From: Aplectana chamaeleonis
Lineage: Eukaryota > Nematoda > Chromadorea > Rhabditida > Cosmocercidae
Assembly (NCBI GenBank): GCA_029168955.1
Contig: JAPDOI010000431.1
Coordinates: forward strand, 310,001 to 374,000
Direction of reading: 5' to 3'
Length of the DNA: 64,000 bases
The position numbers and the translations under genes are program-made. Positions within the stretch are counted from its first letter, which is position 1. Each line of letters opens with the position of its first letter. Below, piece after piece: positions 23,809 through 34,848 of this stretch. The notes under the pieces are model-generated. The model was given only the letters and a program-made list of their open reading frames with translations, had not been told where the DNA came from and ran no database searches.

Positions 23809-26800
23809 GACTTACTTGACTTAATCGGTTGGCTTTCGCCTGACGCGGTCATTCCGCATCTTCACCGAGGTGTGCCGTCCTAGTAGTCAGCCGTGTCCAT
23901 TTGTCACGGTCCTCAGCCACAATTTGAACACAATCCATCCATTGATCATTATTCCACTTCCTGCGAAGTAAAACATCGCGCCTGAATTGCCTTTCAATGC
24001 CGAGTGATTTCAAATCCTCCTTCACCAAATCCGTCCAAAACCTTCGCCTACGTCCAGGCGGCCGTTTCCAGACAGGACTTGGAAGCATCCTTAGAACGTG
24101 TTGAACAAGACGATCTGGCGGTCTTCTTAAAATATGCCCCAACAGACGAAGACGACCTTCCGTTGCCGCTTGAGATGGAATTGGGAAATGTTGGCACCTC
24201 CCTCGTGTCAAACGTAGATGTAAGGCGTCAATCTCGTTGTAGAGATCTTCGTTGTGGCACATCCGCGGCCAGAAATATCCGAGCAAACGTCTAAAAAGCT
24301 TCCTCTCCGTGCAATCCAACCTTTCCATCTGCGTCTTCGGTGCTGCCCACGTCTCCGATCCGTACATCATGATAGGGCGAATAGCGGATAAGTAGACGCG
24401 CAACTTCACTTCCTTCGCGATGGGGGTAGACCACAAACACTTGGTTAAAGAATTGAATGCAGACGTAGCTTTCGCACTTCGTTGTTGAATATCCGCTGCA
24501 TAACTACCATCGTTCTTCAGCAAACAGCCCTAATAACAGAAATCGTCCACCAGTTCGATACGTTGTCCGTCCACACAAACTCCCGTTGAAGGCCTCTGGG
24601 AGACCCACATCTGCTTGCATTTGTCCGGACGAAGACGAAGTCCATAGGCTGCGGCATACTTCGAAACGAGGTTCACAATCCTTTGCAGTTTTGCGTTGTT
24701 TTCAGCGAATAACACAATGTCATCTGCGTACTCCAGGTCGCAAGGGAGCGTCCTGATGGTGTTAGGATCACGTCCGCAGGAAACTGTTCTGCAACTCTAC
24801 GCATGATGTCATCAACGGCAAAGTTGAATGGAAAAGGTCCTGCTACAGCTGCTCGCCTTACTCCTGTTCTCACCTCGAAAGCTGACGTAAATCCGACAGG
24901 CGTACGAACTGCTGTTGTTGTTCCTTTGTTCATGTCCTCGATTAGTCGAACATACTTTTCCGGGACTCCATCGGCTCGCAGAGCGTTGAGCAATCGATCA
25001 CGATGAGGAGAGTCGAATGCGGCTCCAAAGTCCAAAAAAGCAAGCTGTAATGGCTCAGAATACCGCTGCCATGATTCGATTACTCTTCTTACAACGAACA
25101 CTCGGTCGATGGTCGATCTTCCAGGTCGAAAACCGGCTTGCTCCTCTCTGGTCGTTTCCTCACGATGTTTGATGAGTCGCTCAAGAATGATACGTTCTAA
25201 AACCTCGTACATGGCACGAAGTAGAGAGATTCCTCTGTAGTTCTTAGGATCCGTGACGGATAGCTTGTTGTGAAGAGGTACGATGATCGCATGTCTCCAC
25301 GAATCGGGTATCCTTTCGCTCATCCATATGGCACGGATGGTGTTGGTCATTTCACGAATCCCAGATGGAGGAAGAGCTTTCAAAATTTCAGCAGTGATGT
25401 TGTCATCTCCACCTGCCTTTCCATTCTTCATTTTCCGGACACAATTCGAAACTTAAGCCTCTGTCGGCGGTTCCTCACTGACATCATAATGTGCTCTCTG
25501 AACATGTGGGAGCTCAGGTACTGATGGCGCTGGACGATTCAGTAGTGAACTGAAGTAATCCTTCCATAATGGCAGCGTCGCATCACCAACTGCAACTCCA
25601 TTGGTAGCGTTGAGGACAGCAGAACATCTCTTGCCGCTATACTGTCGTAACAACGTGTAGGCTTTCCTCGGATTCTTCTCCTCTCAAGCCTTCTCAAGCT
25701 CCTTAGCTCTACACGTCCATTCTCGTTCGCGGTCATTTTGAAGCTGCCGACGCAACTTCCTCCTGAGACGCTTCTCCTCCACGAAGTTTCCTGCAGTTCG
25801 GAGAGCACATACTCTGTTGTTGTGAGTAGATGTTGTTTCCTCTGAGACGTAGGCGAACTTCTTCTTAGGCTGTATAACCGGGAGTGCCTCTTTCGAAGCG
25901 TCCTGGATGCACTTGACGAAAGAGTCCGCGTCGCAAAGTTTTTTCTTAGTCCGTACTCCATTATGAACAGAAACGCGTTGTCGAAATTTCCTTCTGCATT
26001 CTTTATCCCTGAGACTTGTCGTATCAATCCTCTGGAGAGGCTCAGCCCCTCGCTTCCTCTTATGAATCCTCGCAGTGAAGTTCAACAGAACTGGACGGTG
26101 ATCCGAATTGAATGCGACATCCCACACAGCTCAAAATCTTCGAATGTCCGAAACTGGAATATTCCTCGTCAGAACATAGTCGAGCTGTAGTTTCAAAGTT
26201 GTCATTTTCCGCTTCCGCTGCTCTTCTGGAGATAGCTGGGTTGGTCCCTGCCACGTAAGCTGATTGCGGCGATGATTCCTCTTGAATGTCGATGCAATAA
26301 TCAGACCACTGCGTTCACACAAGTCGACAAGGCGGTAGCCATTGTCCGATGTTTGCTCCACTGGGAAGAACCATTTACCGAGTACTTCGGATTCCTGATC
26401 AAGTCCCATCTTCGCGTTTGCGTCGATTCCCACCACAACAGCATGTTGACAAGGTATCCTGGCTAGCAACGTATTGAGTTCCTCGTAGAAGGCATCCTTG
26501 GAATTGTCTTCGGCGGTTTCGATGGGCGCATGAGCACTCACTATCCACAGATTGAATCCTCCGTGATCCCGCAGTCGCACAAATGCATTCCTACACGACG
26601 TTGAGCCGAATTCCTCGATCATACCATTGTAGTCCTTCCTTACAGCTATCGCACAGTCTCCCACTCTCCTATCATCAGCGTCACCACAGTAGATGACGTA
26701 CTCTCCGACGTTGGTGACTGGTCTATCCTTGAGGCGAGTTTCCTGCAAAGCAGCAAACGGTGCATGGAAGTAGCTCAGAAGATTGGACAACGCAGAGTGT

Positions 26801-27082
26801 TGGATATTACTCGACAATGACCGGCAATTCAGGGTGGCGAAATTGTGGCTTGTTGCCAAAGACTCCATGAACTCCCTAGGTACGGATCCTAAGGTGTTAT
26901 GGACCAGAGGCCTTGGTGTGCCGGACGGCGACACCTTTATGCAATGTGCGGGATACTTTCGCGATGTAGTTGTGCACGCTATATCGCTCGAACGTTCCCT
27001 GTGTACACTCAACCGTCTGCTGGGTTCAGTAGAAGCAGGGGCACCAACGAGCAGGTACCAACAGACTTGTATACACACCCCC
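23809..27082 (-). mobile_element. RTE-clade non-LTR retrotransposon, copy 2 (full length)
   Basis: This copy has the same ends as copy 1, with the AAGTCAAGTAAGTC tail at the low coordinate and GGGGGTGTGTATAC at the high coordinate. The target duplication AGCTGTGAAAT (11 bp) lies at 23798-23808 and 27083-27093. It carries more lesions than copies 1 and 3. Confidence 0.95.
23849..26868 (-). pseudogene. RTE endonuclease-reverse transcriptase, broken (copy 2)
   Basis: Same polyprotein as the other copies, read from the ATG at 26868-26866. The endonuclease motifs QET and GIDANAK are present, and the RT box is YADD. Nonsense changes lie at about 26131 (AGA to TGA), 25684 (TGG to TGA), 25453 (GAA to TAA) and 24530 (TTG to TAG). 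There is an in-frame 6-base loss near 25632 and a 1-base loss near 24740 that shifts the frame just before the catalytic box. The RQG motif reads VRRAAVAGPF, as in copy 3. Copies 1, 4 and 5 keep RQG, so copies 2 and 3 may form a subfamily. The native stop is at 23849. Confidence 0.93.
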
Positions 27083-27291
27083 AGCTGTGAAATAATTACA
27101 AGTACTCAACGAATTTTGAATTAGGGAGTTTCGCGTTGCTACAACGTGCGGAAAACCTAGTCACGGATATAATTGATTTCATTCTGGTCCTTTCAATTAC
27201 TTAGGTCCGTGACTAGGTTTTCCGCACGTTGTAGCAACGCGAAACTCCTTAATTCAAATTTCGTTAAATACTTGTAAATATTTCACAGCTA

Positions 27292-27470
27292 CCTACTTTT
27301 TCATGAACCTCACCCTATCTAGCGCTGTTCCGCTTAAAGCTGTGACCATGAAATTTTGGGTGCGTTTTCACATCCGGATAGCCAATTACTATATGTGGTT
27401 TTCATGCCCGAAACCGCACCAATGTGCCCTCAGGGCGTGAAAACAGGCTACGCCCACCCCATGTAGCGCA
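27292..27470 (-). repeat. single 144-bp satellite monomer in inverted orientation
   Basis: To the right of the MITE, one monomer appears on the - strand (AGCGCTGTTCCGCTTAAAGC, then GGGTGCGTTTTCACATCCGG, then TTTTCATGCCC). The sequence next to the MITE on this side (CTTTTTCATGAACCTCACC) is similar to the reverse complement of the sequence left of it at about 23765-23796. The satellite therefore meets itself head-to-head across the MITE. Confidence 0.85.
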
Positions 27471-27473
27471 GGG

Positions 27474-27553
27474 GGGGGGGGCTGAGCAAATCGCTTGACT
27501 TGGGTGGGGGGTCGGACCAATGTTGGGTTGCATCACACCTCGCGCCGTAGCCT
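27474..27553 (-). repeat. right 80-bp module (inverted partner at 18498-18578)
   Basis: This is the reverse complement of the left module: a G run, CTGAGCAAATCGCTTGACTT, GGTCGGACCAATGTTGGGTT, and CCTCGCGCCGTAGCCTG. It joins the inverted satellite monomer directly, without the extra ~170 bp seen on the left side. Confidence 0.88.
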
Positions 27554-27554
27554 G

Positions 27555-27835
27555 ATAGGGCATCTGATGACGTCATGACGACTTCGTGCCAAGTACATAG
27601 GGCATCTGATGACGTCATCAGGACGTCGTGCAAAGTTCATAGGGCATCTGATGACGTTGAGACGACGTCGTGCCAAGTGAATAGGGAGTCTGAAGACGTC
27701 ATGACGACCTCGTGCCAAGTACATAGGGAGTCTGAAGACGTCATCACGACGTCATGCCAGGTGCATAGGGCATCTGATGACGTCATGGCGACTTCGTGCC
27801 AAGTACATGGGGCATTTGATGGCATCATTAGGACG
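27555..27835 (+). repeat. diverged 42-bp minisatellite, about six units
   Basis: Same sub-family as 18190-18397 (GGCATCTGATGACGTCAT, GACGTCGTGCCAAG, GTACATAGGG), with units of about 42 bp. It has the same strand orientation as the left block, although the 80-bp modules are inverted. The translated repeats on either strand are not genes. Confidence 0.85.
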
Positions 27836-29065
27836 TCGCTTGGAGCGCGTAGCGCTTCAATTGAAGCATGCGCAACAAGTTTGTCGATTACTGATTATTA
27901 TAGCAATTCATGCTAATTAAAAAAAGGAAGATTTTTTTAGGGCTAATACTACGCAATATCAAGAAAAAGTGAATAATTCTATCAAAAAGTCGTCCTCCAA
28001 ACGAAAGTGGTTTGGTTCGCGTTACAAATCTTTCAACAAAAATGTGAACGATAGGAAAGTGGAGTGGAGAGAATCTACAAAAAAGTGACCTATATTTTCA
28101 GAGAGTAGTTTTCATAGTAAACACTTCTAAACAGCAAAAACAAACCGTTGCGGTGTTCTACACGGAAGCGGTTTGTGTTTTCAAAAATGGTTCTGACTAC
28201 GCGAGAACCGTTAAAATGTATATACATGTAAACCTAGTACTTACCATCAGAAAAGAAGATGATGTAGAAAAGACCTACACAGACGGTTAGCTCCAACTGT
28301 AAGGAGAAGCGAAACTATAGAATAGAAGTACACCATCAAACAAGATTATTCACGTAAATACTCGTGAAATGAGTAGAAGTCCTTTTCTGGAAAACAATGA
28401 ACTCTTTCCCGTAAAATCTCTTTCCCGTAATTTCGCGGAAAAAGACGCCTTAGGAACGCAAAAAAGGTTAAAAATTGCAGCCACTGACGAATTGGTATTC
28501 TCTAGCATCCCTAAGTCTAAACATTCCAAGCGATTTACAAATTTTGTCTCTGTAGATGCTTACTGTGTTTGAAGCGAGAGCGCTTCCGTATCCGGAAAAT
28601 AAAACACGAATAATTATCTCGCCTCTTGAGATCGTCTAACTGCAAGAGAATTATGGTGAATTCAAAATGAGTGCTAATTTATAAAAGATAGGGGTGAATA
28701 TCTTGCATCCATTGGCTGCCTATTGACTTCTTGATTGGCGCGAGGGCTGTGCGTGATTACAAATTACGGATTAGGATTATTTAAGAGATACGAAATACGG
28801 AATTCAAAAAAAGTTGCGCACCACCCTGATTGGATCGTGAATTTTTCACGAAGGGCACCGACCCTTGTAGCACAGTGTGATGCACGCGCGCGTCGGCTCC
28901 GCTTCGCGGCTGGAGCGATAATACCAATGCCATACATATATCAGTTATCATTACATAATACTATACCAAAAAGTGCATCATTTGACATTATCGATAAAAG
29001 GAATAACACTGACTGGGAGAATGATGCAAGGAGATATAAGAAGGTAGCTGAGTCGAACGCAGAAC
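27836..29065. other. no gene recognised
   Basis: AT-rich with short open frames only. At about 28898-28922 the words CCGCTTCGCGGCTGGAGCGA repeat those at 11192-11211, probably the end of a dispersed repeat. No gene is supported. Confidence 0.5.
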
Positions 29066-29069
29066 TCAG

Positions 29070-29138
29070 ATATCAGACAGGACTCGAGCCTGCATTTCAC
29101 GTTTCCGAGCGAGAGTGTTACCATCACACCACCGACAC
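29070..29138 (-). tRNA. degenerate tRNA-like sequence
   Basis: Read on the - strand, 69 bases can be folded as a tRNA. The acceptor arms GTGTCGG/CTGATAT pair with several G-U pairs. The D arm is GTGT-GATGGTA-ACAC, and the T arm GCAGG-CTCGAGT-CCTGT has one G-U pair. Pol III A-box-like (TGGTGTGATGG) and B-box-like (GGCTCGAGTCC) words are present. The anticodon arm TCTCG-CTCGGAAA-CGTGA has a mismatch and an 8-base loop, so no amino acid can be assigned. It is most likely a tRNA pseudogene or the head of a tRNA-derived SINE. Confidence 0.35.
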
Positions 29139-29483
29139 CCCGGTCTGCATTCCTCAGCTATTCACACATAAACTGTGTAGGCACAGCAACAATCAATCGA
29201 TAATGGGTATGATCTTGTAAGCAGATATCGGCATTACATCCAGTTGAAGGCACAGTCCAAGCTCGTCGGCGAAAATTGATATTATTGTCCAGCTGGTGTG
29301 TGTAGCAACCCTGCGAAACGCTGAGTCTCAACTCTTCCAAATAGGCGAAAACAATCGAGCACCCTTTCCCTCCGCCCCCCCCAGTCAGCATTCGCTCCGC
29401 CCACTTCAGGGGTTTCGGTCTCAATGGGTACGAGACGCGCCATGGATTTGATCCAATTATACGTTCTTCCATTTGTTATCGGT

Positions 29484-32400
29484 GTCGGGGGTGTGTATAC
29501 AAGTCTGTTGGTACCTGCTCGTTGGTGCCCCTGCTTCTACTGAACCCAGCAGACGTTTGAGTGTACACAGGGAACGTTCGAGCGATATAGCGTGCACAAC
29601 TATATCGCGAAAGTATCCCGCACATTGCATAAAGGTGTCGCCGTCCGGCGCACCAAGGCCTCTGGTCCATAACACCTTGGGATCCGTACCTAGGGAGGTC
29701 ATGGAGTCTTTGGCCACAAGCCACAATTTCGCCACCCTGAACTGTCGATCGCTGTCGAGTGATATCCAAAAAACTGCGCTATCCAGACTTCTGAGCTATT
29801 TCCGTGCACCGTTTGCTGCTTTGCAGGAAACCCGCCTCAAGGATAGACCCGTCATCAGCGTCGGAGAGTACACCATCTACTGCGGTAACGCTGACGATAG
29901 GAGGGTGGGAGGCTGTGCAATAGCTGTAAGGAAGGATTTCAATGGTATGGTCAAGGAGTTCGGCTCAACGTCGGGTAGGAATGCATTTGCGCGACTGCGG
30001 GATCGTAGAGGATTCAATCTGTGGATAGTGAGTGCTCATGCGCCCACTGAAACCGCCGAAGACAATTCGGAGGATGAGTTTTATGAGGAACTAAATACGT
30101 TGCTGGCCAGGATACCTTGTCAACATGCTGTTGTCGTAGGGATTGACGCAAATGCGAAGATGGGACTTGATCAGGAATCCGAAGTACTCGGTAAATGGTT
30201 CTACCCAGTGGAGCAAACATCGGACAATGGCTACCGCCTTGTCGACTTTTGTGAACGCAGTGGTCTGATTATTGCATCGACATTCAAGAGGAATCATCGC
30301 CGCCATCAGCTTACGTGGCAGGGACCAACCCAGCTATCTCCAGAAGAGCAGCGGAAGCGGAAGATGACAACTTTGAGACTACAGCTTGACTATGTCCTGA
30401 CGAGGAATATTCCAGTATCGGACATTCGAAGATCTAGAGCTGTGTGGGATGTCGCATTCGATTCGGATCACTGTCCTGTTATGTTGAACTTCACTGCGAG
30501 GATTCATAAGAGGAAGCGAGGGGCTCAGCCTCTCCAGAGGATTGACATGACAAGTCTCAGAGATGAAGAGTGCAGAAGGAATTTTCGACAACGCGTTTGC
30601 ATTCACATCGGAGTACGGACTAAGAAGAAACTTTGCGACGCGGACTCTTTCGTCAAGTGCATCCAGGACGCTTCGAAAGAGGCACCCCCGGTTGTACAGC
30701 CTAAGAAGAAGTTCGCCTACATCTCAGAAGAAACAACATCTACCTACAACAGAGTATGTGCTCTCCGAACTGCAGGAAACTTCGTGGAGGAGAAGCGTCT
30801 GAGGAGGAAGTTGCGTCGGCAGCTTCAAAGTGACCGCGAACGAGAGTGAACGTGTAGAGCTAAGGAGTTCGAGAAGGCTTGGGAGGAGAAGAATCCGAGG
30901 AAAGCCTACACGTTGCTGCGACAGTATAGCGGGAAGACGAAGAGATGTTCTCCTGTCTTGAACACTACCAATGGAGTTGCAGTTGGTGATGCGACGCTGC
31001 CAATATGGAAGGATTACTTCAGTTCACTACTGAATCGTCCAGCGCCATCAGTACCTGAGCTCCCGCATGTTCAGAGAGCACATTAAGATGTCAGTGAGGA
31101 ACTGCCGACTGAGTCTGAAGTTTTGGATTGTGTCAGGAAAATGAAGAATGGAAAGGCAGGTGGAGATGACAACATCACTGCTGAAATGCTGAAAGCTCTC
31201 CCTCCGTCTGGGATTCGTGAAATGACCAACACCATCCGTGCTATATGGATGAGCGGAAGGATACCCGATTGGTGGAGACATGCGATCATCGTACCCCTTC
31301 ACAAGAAGCTATCCGTCACGGATCCTAAGAACTACAGAGGAATCTCTCTACTTTGTGTCATGTACAAGGTTTTAGAACGTATCATTCTCGAGCGACTTAC
31401 CAAACATCGTGAAAGAACGACCAGAGATGAGCAAGCTGGTTTTCGACCTGGAAGACCGACCATCGACCAAGTGTTCGTCGTGAGAAGAGTAATTGAATCG
31501 TGGCAGCGGTTTTCGAAGCCATTACAGCTTGCTTTTTTGGACTTTGAAGCCGCGTTCGACTCTCCTCATCGTGATCGATTGCTCAATGCTCTGCGAGCAG
31601 ATGGAGTCCCGGAAAAGTATGTTCGACTAATCGAGGACATGAACAAAGGAACAACAGCAGCAGTTCGTACGCCTGTCGGATTTACGTCAGCTTTCGAGGT
31701 GAGAACCGGAGTAAGGCGAGCAGCTGTAGCAGGACCTTTTCTATTCAACTTTGCCGTTGATGACATCATGCGTAGAGTTGCAGAACAGTTTCCTGCGGAC
31801 GTGATCCTAACACCATCAGGACGCTCCCTTGTCGACCTGGAGTACGCCGACGACATTGTATCATTTGCTGAAAACAACGCAAAACTGCAAAGGATTGTGA
31901 ACCTCGTTTCGAAGTATGCCGCAGCCTATGGACTTCGTCTTCGTCCCGACAAATGCAAGCAGATGTGGGTCTCTCAGAGGCCTTCAATGGGAGTTTGTGT
32001 GGACGGACAACGTATCGAACTGGTAGACGATTTCTGTTATTTAGGCTGTTTGCTGAAGAACGATGGTAGTTATGCAGCGGATATTCGGCAACGATGTGCG
32101 AAAACTACGTCTGCATTTAATTCTCTAACCAAGTGTTTGTGGTCTACCACCATCGCGAAGGAAGTCAAGTTGCGCGTCTACCTATCCGCTATTCGCCCTA
32201 TCATGATGTACGGATCGGAGACGTGGGCAGCACCGAAGACGCAGATGGAAAGGTTGGATTGCACGGAGAGGAAGCTTTTTAGGCGTTTGCTTGGATATTT
32301 CTGGCCGCGTGTATGCCATAACGAAGACCTTTACAAGGAAATCGACGCAGTACATCAACGCTTGACACGAGGGAGGTGCCAGCATCTCCTAACGCCATCT

Positions 32401-32766
32401 CAAGCAGCAATGGAAAGTCGACTTCGACTGCTCGGGCATATACTAAGAAGAACGCCGGATCGTCTCGTACAACACTCTTCAAGAATGCTTCCAAATCCTG
32501 TCTGGAAACGGCCACCTGGGCGTAGGCGAAAGTTCTGGACGGATGTGGTTAGAGAGGACTTGAAGTCACTCGGCATCGAAAGACAGTTCAGGCGCGATGT
32601 TTCGTTTCGCAGGAAATGGAATAGTGACAGCTGGATGGAATGTGTTCAAATTGTGGCTGAAGACCGTGAAAAATGGACACGGCTGACTACTAGGACGGCA
32701 CACCTCGGTGAAGATGGAGAATGACCGCGTCAGGCGAAAGCCAACCGATTAAGTCAAGTAAGTCAA
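29484..32766 (+). mobile_element. RTE-clade non-LTR retrotransposon, copy 3 (full length, best preserved)
   Basis: This + strand insertion starts at or near GTCGGGGGTGTGTATAC and ends in AAGTCAAGTAAGTCAA. The target duplication GTTATCGGT (9 bp) lies at 29475-29483 and 32767-32775. It has no frameshifts relative to the other copies. Confidence 0.94.
29701..32724 (+). pseudogene. RTE endonuclease-reverse transcriptase, two nonsense codons (copy 3)
   Basis: From the ATG at 29701 the frame would encode about 1007 residues. AP-type endonuclease: ATLNCRSL at the start, QET at residues 42-44, GIDANAK from about 147, and SDH at 255-257, followed by C where the other copies have R. Reverse transcriptase: AFLDFEAAFDSPH, then VRRAAVAGPF (RQG in copies 1, 4 and 5) and YADD at about 715-718. 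The C-terminal region ends in a Lys/Arg-rich RRPPGRRRKFW-type segment usual in RTE. Only two lesions are visible: TGG to TGA at 30847 (codon 383) and a TAA at 31084 (codon 462), both in frame. The frame is also open upstream of 29701, but that includes flanking DNA. Confidence 0.94.
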
Positions 32767-33013
32767 GTTATCGGTCTATTTCTACAGTGTGGTCTGCTCC
32801 GGTGCGATGGCCGCGAGCGACGAGGGAAAACAGGACTGAGACAACTCGTCCACGGAATTCTCACCGTTCAAATCCACAATCTTTGAGGTGGCATAACTCC
32901 GTTCATAGTGGGTTCTGAGCGAATCTAGAAACAATAATGTGATCAGCGCGGAATTCTCTCTAAACTGAGCAGAAAAACTGGATAACGATTCTGAGCTTGG
33001 ACTGTGCCTTTGG

Positions 33014-33496
33014 AGGCAGTGTTCACGATGACCTTCGTTCCCGAGCGTTGCACTCATAACAATACTTTGGCGTCCAAGTCTTACCAAAATTACGAAGAAA
33101 CGGCGAGAAACGCATTAAAACGTCGTATTTCAGCGACACTATTCTATAACATTAACCAGTTGCCCGATTGGATGAACATGTTCACGGTGGTTGTCATCGG
33201 TAAAAAAAAGGGATTAATCAAAAATAGAAGAATATTCCAGGCAAAGAAGTATTATTTGGGGTCCAAAGGAAAGAACGGAGCAACAGAAAGAGAATATTTG
33301 CAAATGACGGGACCACAAAGGATTTCGTTGGCATAACGAACAGTTCCAATGAGAAAAAAGGTGGGGTGAGAGTGAAGGATTTGGCGCGCTTCTGGGGTGT
33401 TTTTCTCAATTTCCTCGTCATTTCAGTTTTACCCGGTGACGAAACAATCGATTTAGCGATTAATATCAAAATCGGAGATTATCGTGAACACTGCCT
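33014..33496. mobile_element. TTAA MITE, AGGCAGTGTTCACGAT family, copy a
   Basis: Terminal inverted repeats read AGGCAGTGTTCACGATGA on the left and TATCGTGAACACTGCCT on the right. TTAA follows on the right; the left target is mutated to TTGG. Its interior is homologous to copy e (58886-59369), for example ACGAAGAAACGGCGAGAAACG. There is no transposase, so it is non-autonomous. TTAA targets are used by piggyBac and Kolobok superfamilies. Confidence 0.87.
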
Positions 33497-33648
33497 TTAA
33501 GCTGAGGCCTTCGAAGATGTGATTTTGATGTTTTTAGAATGTTCAAAGCTTGACATCTGAATTTTGTGTTCAACTCGCCTATCTTGCTATATCTTATGCT
33601 ATATCAGGCGAAACAAGGGCATCAAACATTCTAAAAACATCAACATCA

Positions 33649-33669
33649 GAGAGAGAGAGAGAGAGAGAA
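33649..33669 (+). repeat. (GA)n microsatellite
   Basis: A pure AG dinucleotide run of about 20 bases, followed by A-rich sequence. Confidence 0.9.
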
Positions 33670-34112
33670 ATGAAAAGGAAACCGCACGACTGCTAATGAA
33701 CAAAGCAAAAAGAGACGAATCGATGAGCAGGCATTGCTGTAAAGCCGAGTTGCACCTGCAAGATAGCGTGTCAACTCGGTGCAGAGCTGCTGGAACGGTT
33801 CGGCAACTCCCATAAGATGCTTGCACGGTTCTTAACGTGCCTAAGGCTGATTGCCCGGAACCGAAGCTGGTTCGCACCCTACCGATCCACGATAAGGAGG
33901 CTTGCACGGAACGAAGTGTCAGTAAGCTGGTTAACACCGTACAATGGCTGCTTGCTCGGTGCTTCCTGGGTCGTCTACACTGAGAAAACTCGTTTGCACC
34001 ATACCAAGACGCGAATAACGTGTTTGCACTGAACGAAGTTGCTTTTAGCGTGTTAACAACCTGTTTCAAAAGTTCTGAGCAGGCGATGCGGCGGCGGCAG
34101 CGCGGCGCCTTT

Positions 34113-34191
34113 TACAAAATTAATGCAGACGAACTCTAAACGTCCTGCTGTGCCGCGAGAAGGTTTAGAGTTGGTCTGCATAAATTTTGTA
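34113..34191. repeat. inverted repeat hairpin
   Basis: AAAATTAATGCAGACGAACT and AGTTGGTCTGCATAAATTTT pair as arms, with CTAAAC/GTTTAG continuing the stem and a GC-rich loop of about 22 bases. It is probably a small foldback element. Confidence 0.75.
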
Positions 34192-34529
34192 TATCGGAAG
34201 ACTATTATTGCCCATGGCTCATATTGTATTGTTATAACATTGTTTAACATCCATACCTTTGATGAGGATCTATTTGTGAAACCGGTGCCCGAGTTATTAT
34301 TTTGTACTTGCTTACTATTGAAATTGAATGATGAAACGCAGTTGTTTCCATTATTTGTCGCATATACGCACGAATTCTTATGTTTTTCTGATATAGCCAA
34401 CCGTCTCGTCAATAGTTTGTTTGCTTCCCTATTCGACTATTTAATTTAATCCCGAAAGAAAAATAGAATATGCTAGCTAAAGTAATTGAGCTTTTTTGTG
34501 CAAAGTAGAGGGAACGGCAAATTTTTTTT

Positions 34530-34760
34530 CACTTACTCGAAAATTCGATTGAAAAAAATTAGAGAAATTATTCGACAGTCGATTGAAAAAATCGACTTTT
34601 TTTTTCGAAAAGTCGAATATTTGAAAAATGCCAAATTCTGAATAATTCGAAAATTCGAATATGCGAAAAGTTTAAAATCCCGAATTATTCGAAAAATCGA
34701 ATATTCGAAAAGTCAAAATTCCGAATTATTCGAAAAGTCGAATATTCAAAAAAACCTGAA
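34530..34760. repeat. AT-rich TTCGAA/ATTCGAATA simple repeat
   Basis: Irregular tandem words (ATTCGAAAATTCGAATA, TATTCGAAAAGTC) fill about 230 bp. TTCGAA and AATATT-type palindromes alternate. No gene. Confidence 0.8.
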
Positions 34761-34848
34761 AATGTAAAAGCCTAGTACATAAAGTATTTTCTCTTTCAGA
34801 AGTACATGTATGGTTTCCGTTCTCGTTTAATTCTGACGCATGGACCAG

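Larger units (their letters stand above)
23797..27291. mobile_element. foldback MITE with TA ends, split by RTE copy 2
   Basis: Bases 27083-27290 form a near-perfect hairpin with arms of about 86 bp and a ~36-bp loop. The terminus reads AGCTGTGAAAT on the left and ATTTCACAGCT on the right, and TA dinucleotides sit at the ends. The same TAGCTGTGAAAT occurs at 23797-23808, left of RTE copy 2. The RTE thus inserted 10-11 bases inside the MITE, duplicating its end. The MITE itself sits in the 144-bp satellite. TA target use suggests a Tc1/mariner-type mobilising enzyme (inference). Confidence 0.85.

Noticed and set aside
29473..29700. RTE protein start upstream at 29473
   Set aside because: That ATG lies in flanking DNA outside the element's 5' border. 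The ATG at 29701 is present in all four full-length copies and just precedes the endonuclease similarity.
33690..34070. Possible ~35-bp tandem repeat with GCTTGCACGG words
   Set aside because: Spacing is irregular and similarity between supposed units is too weak to define a unit.
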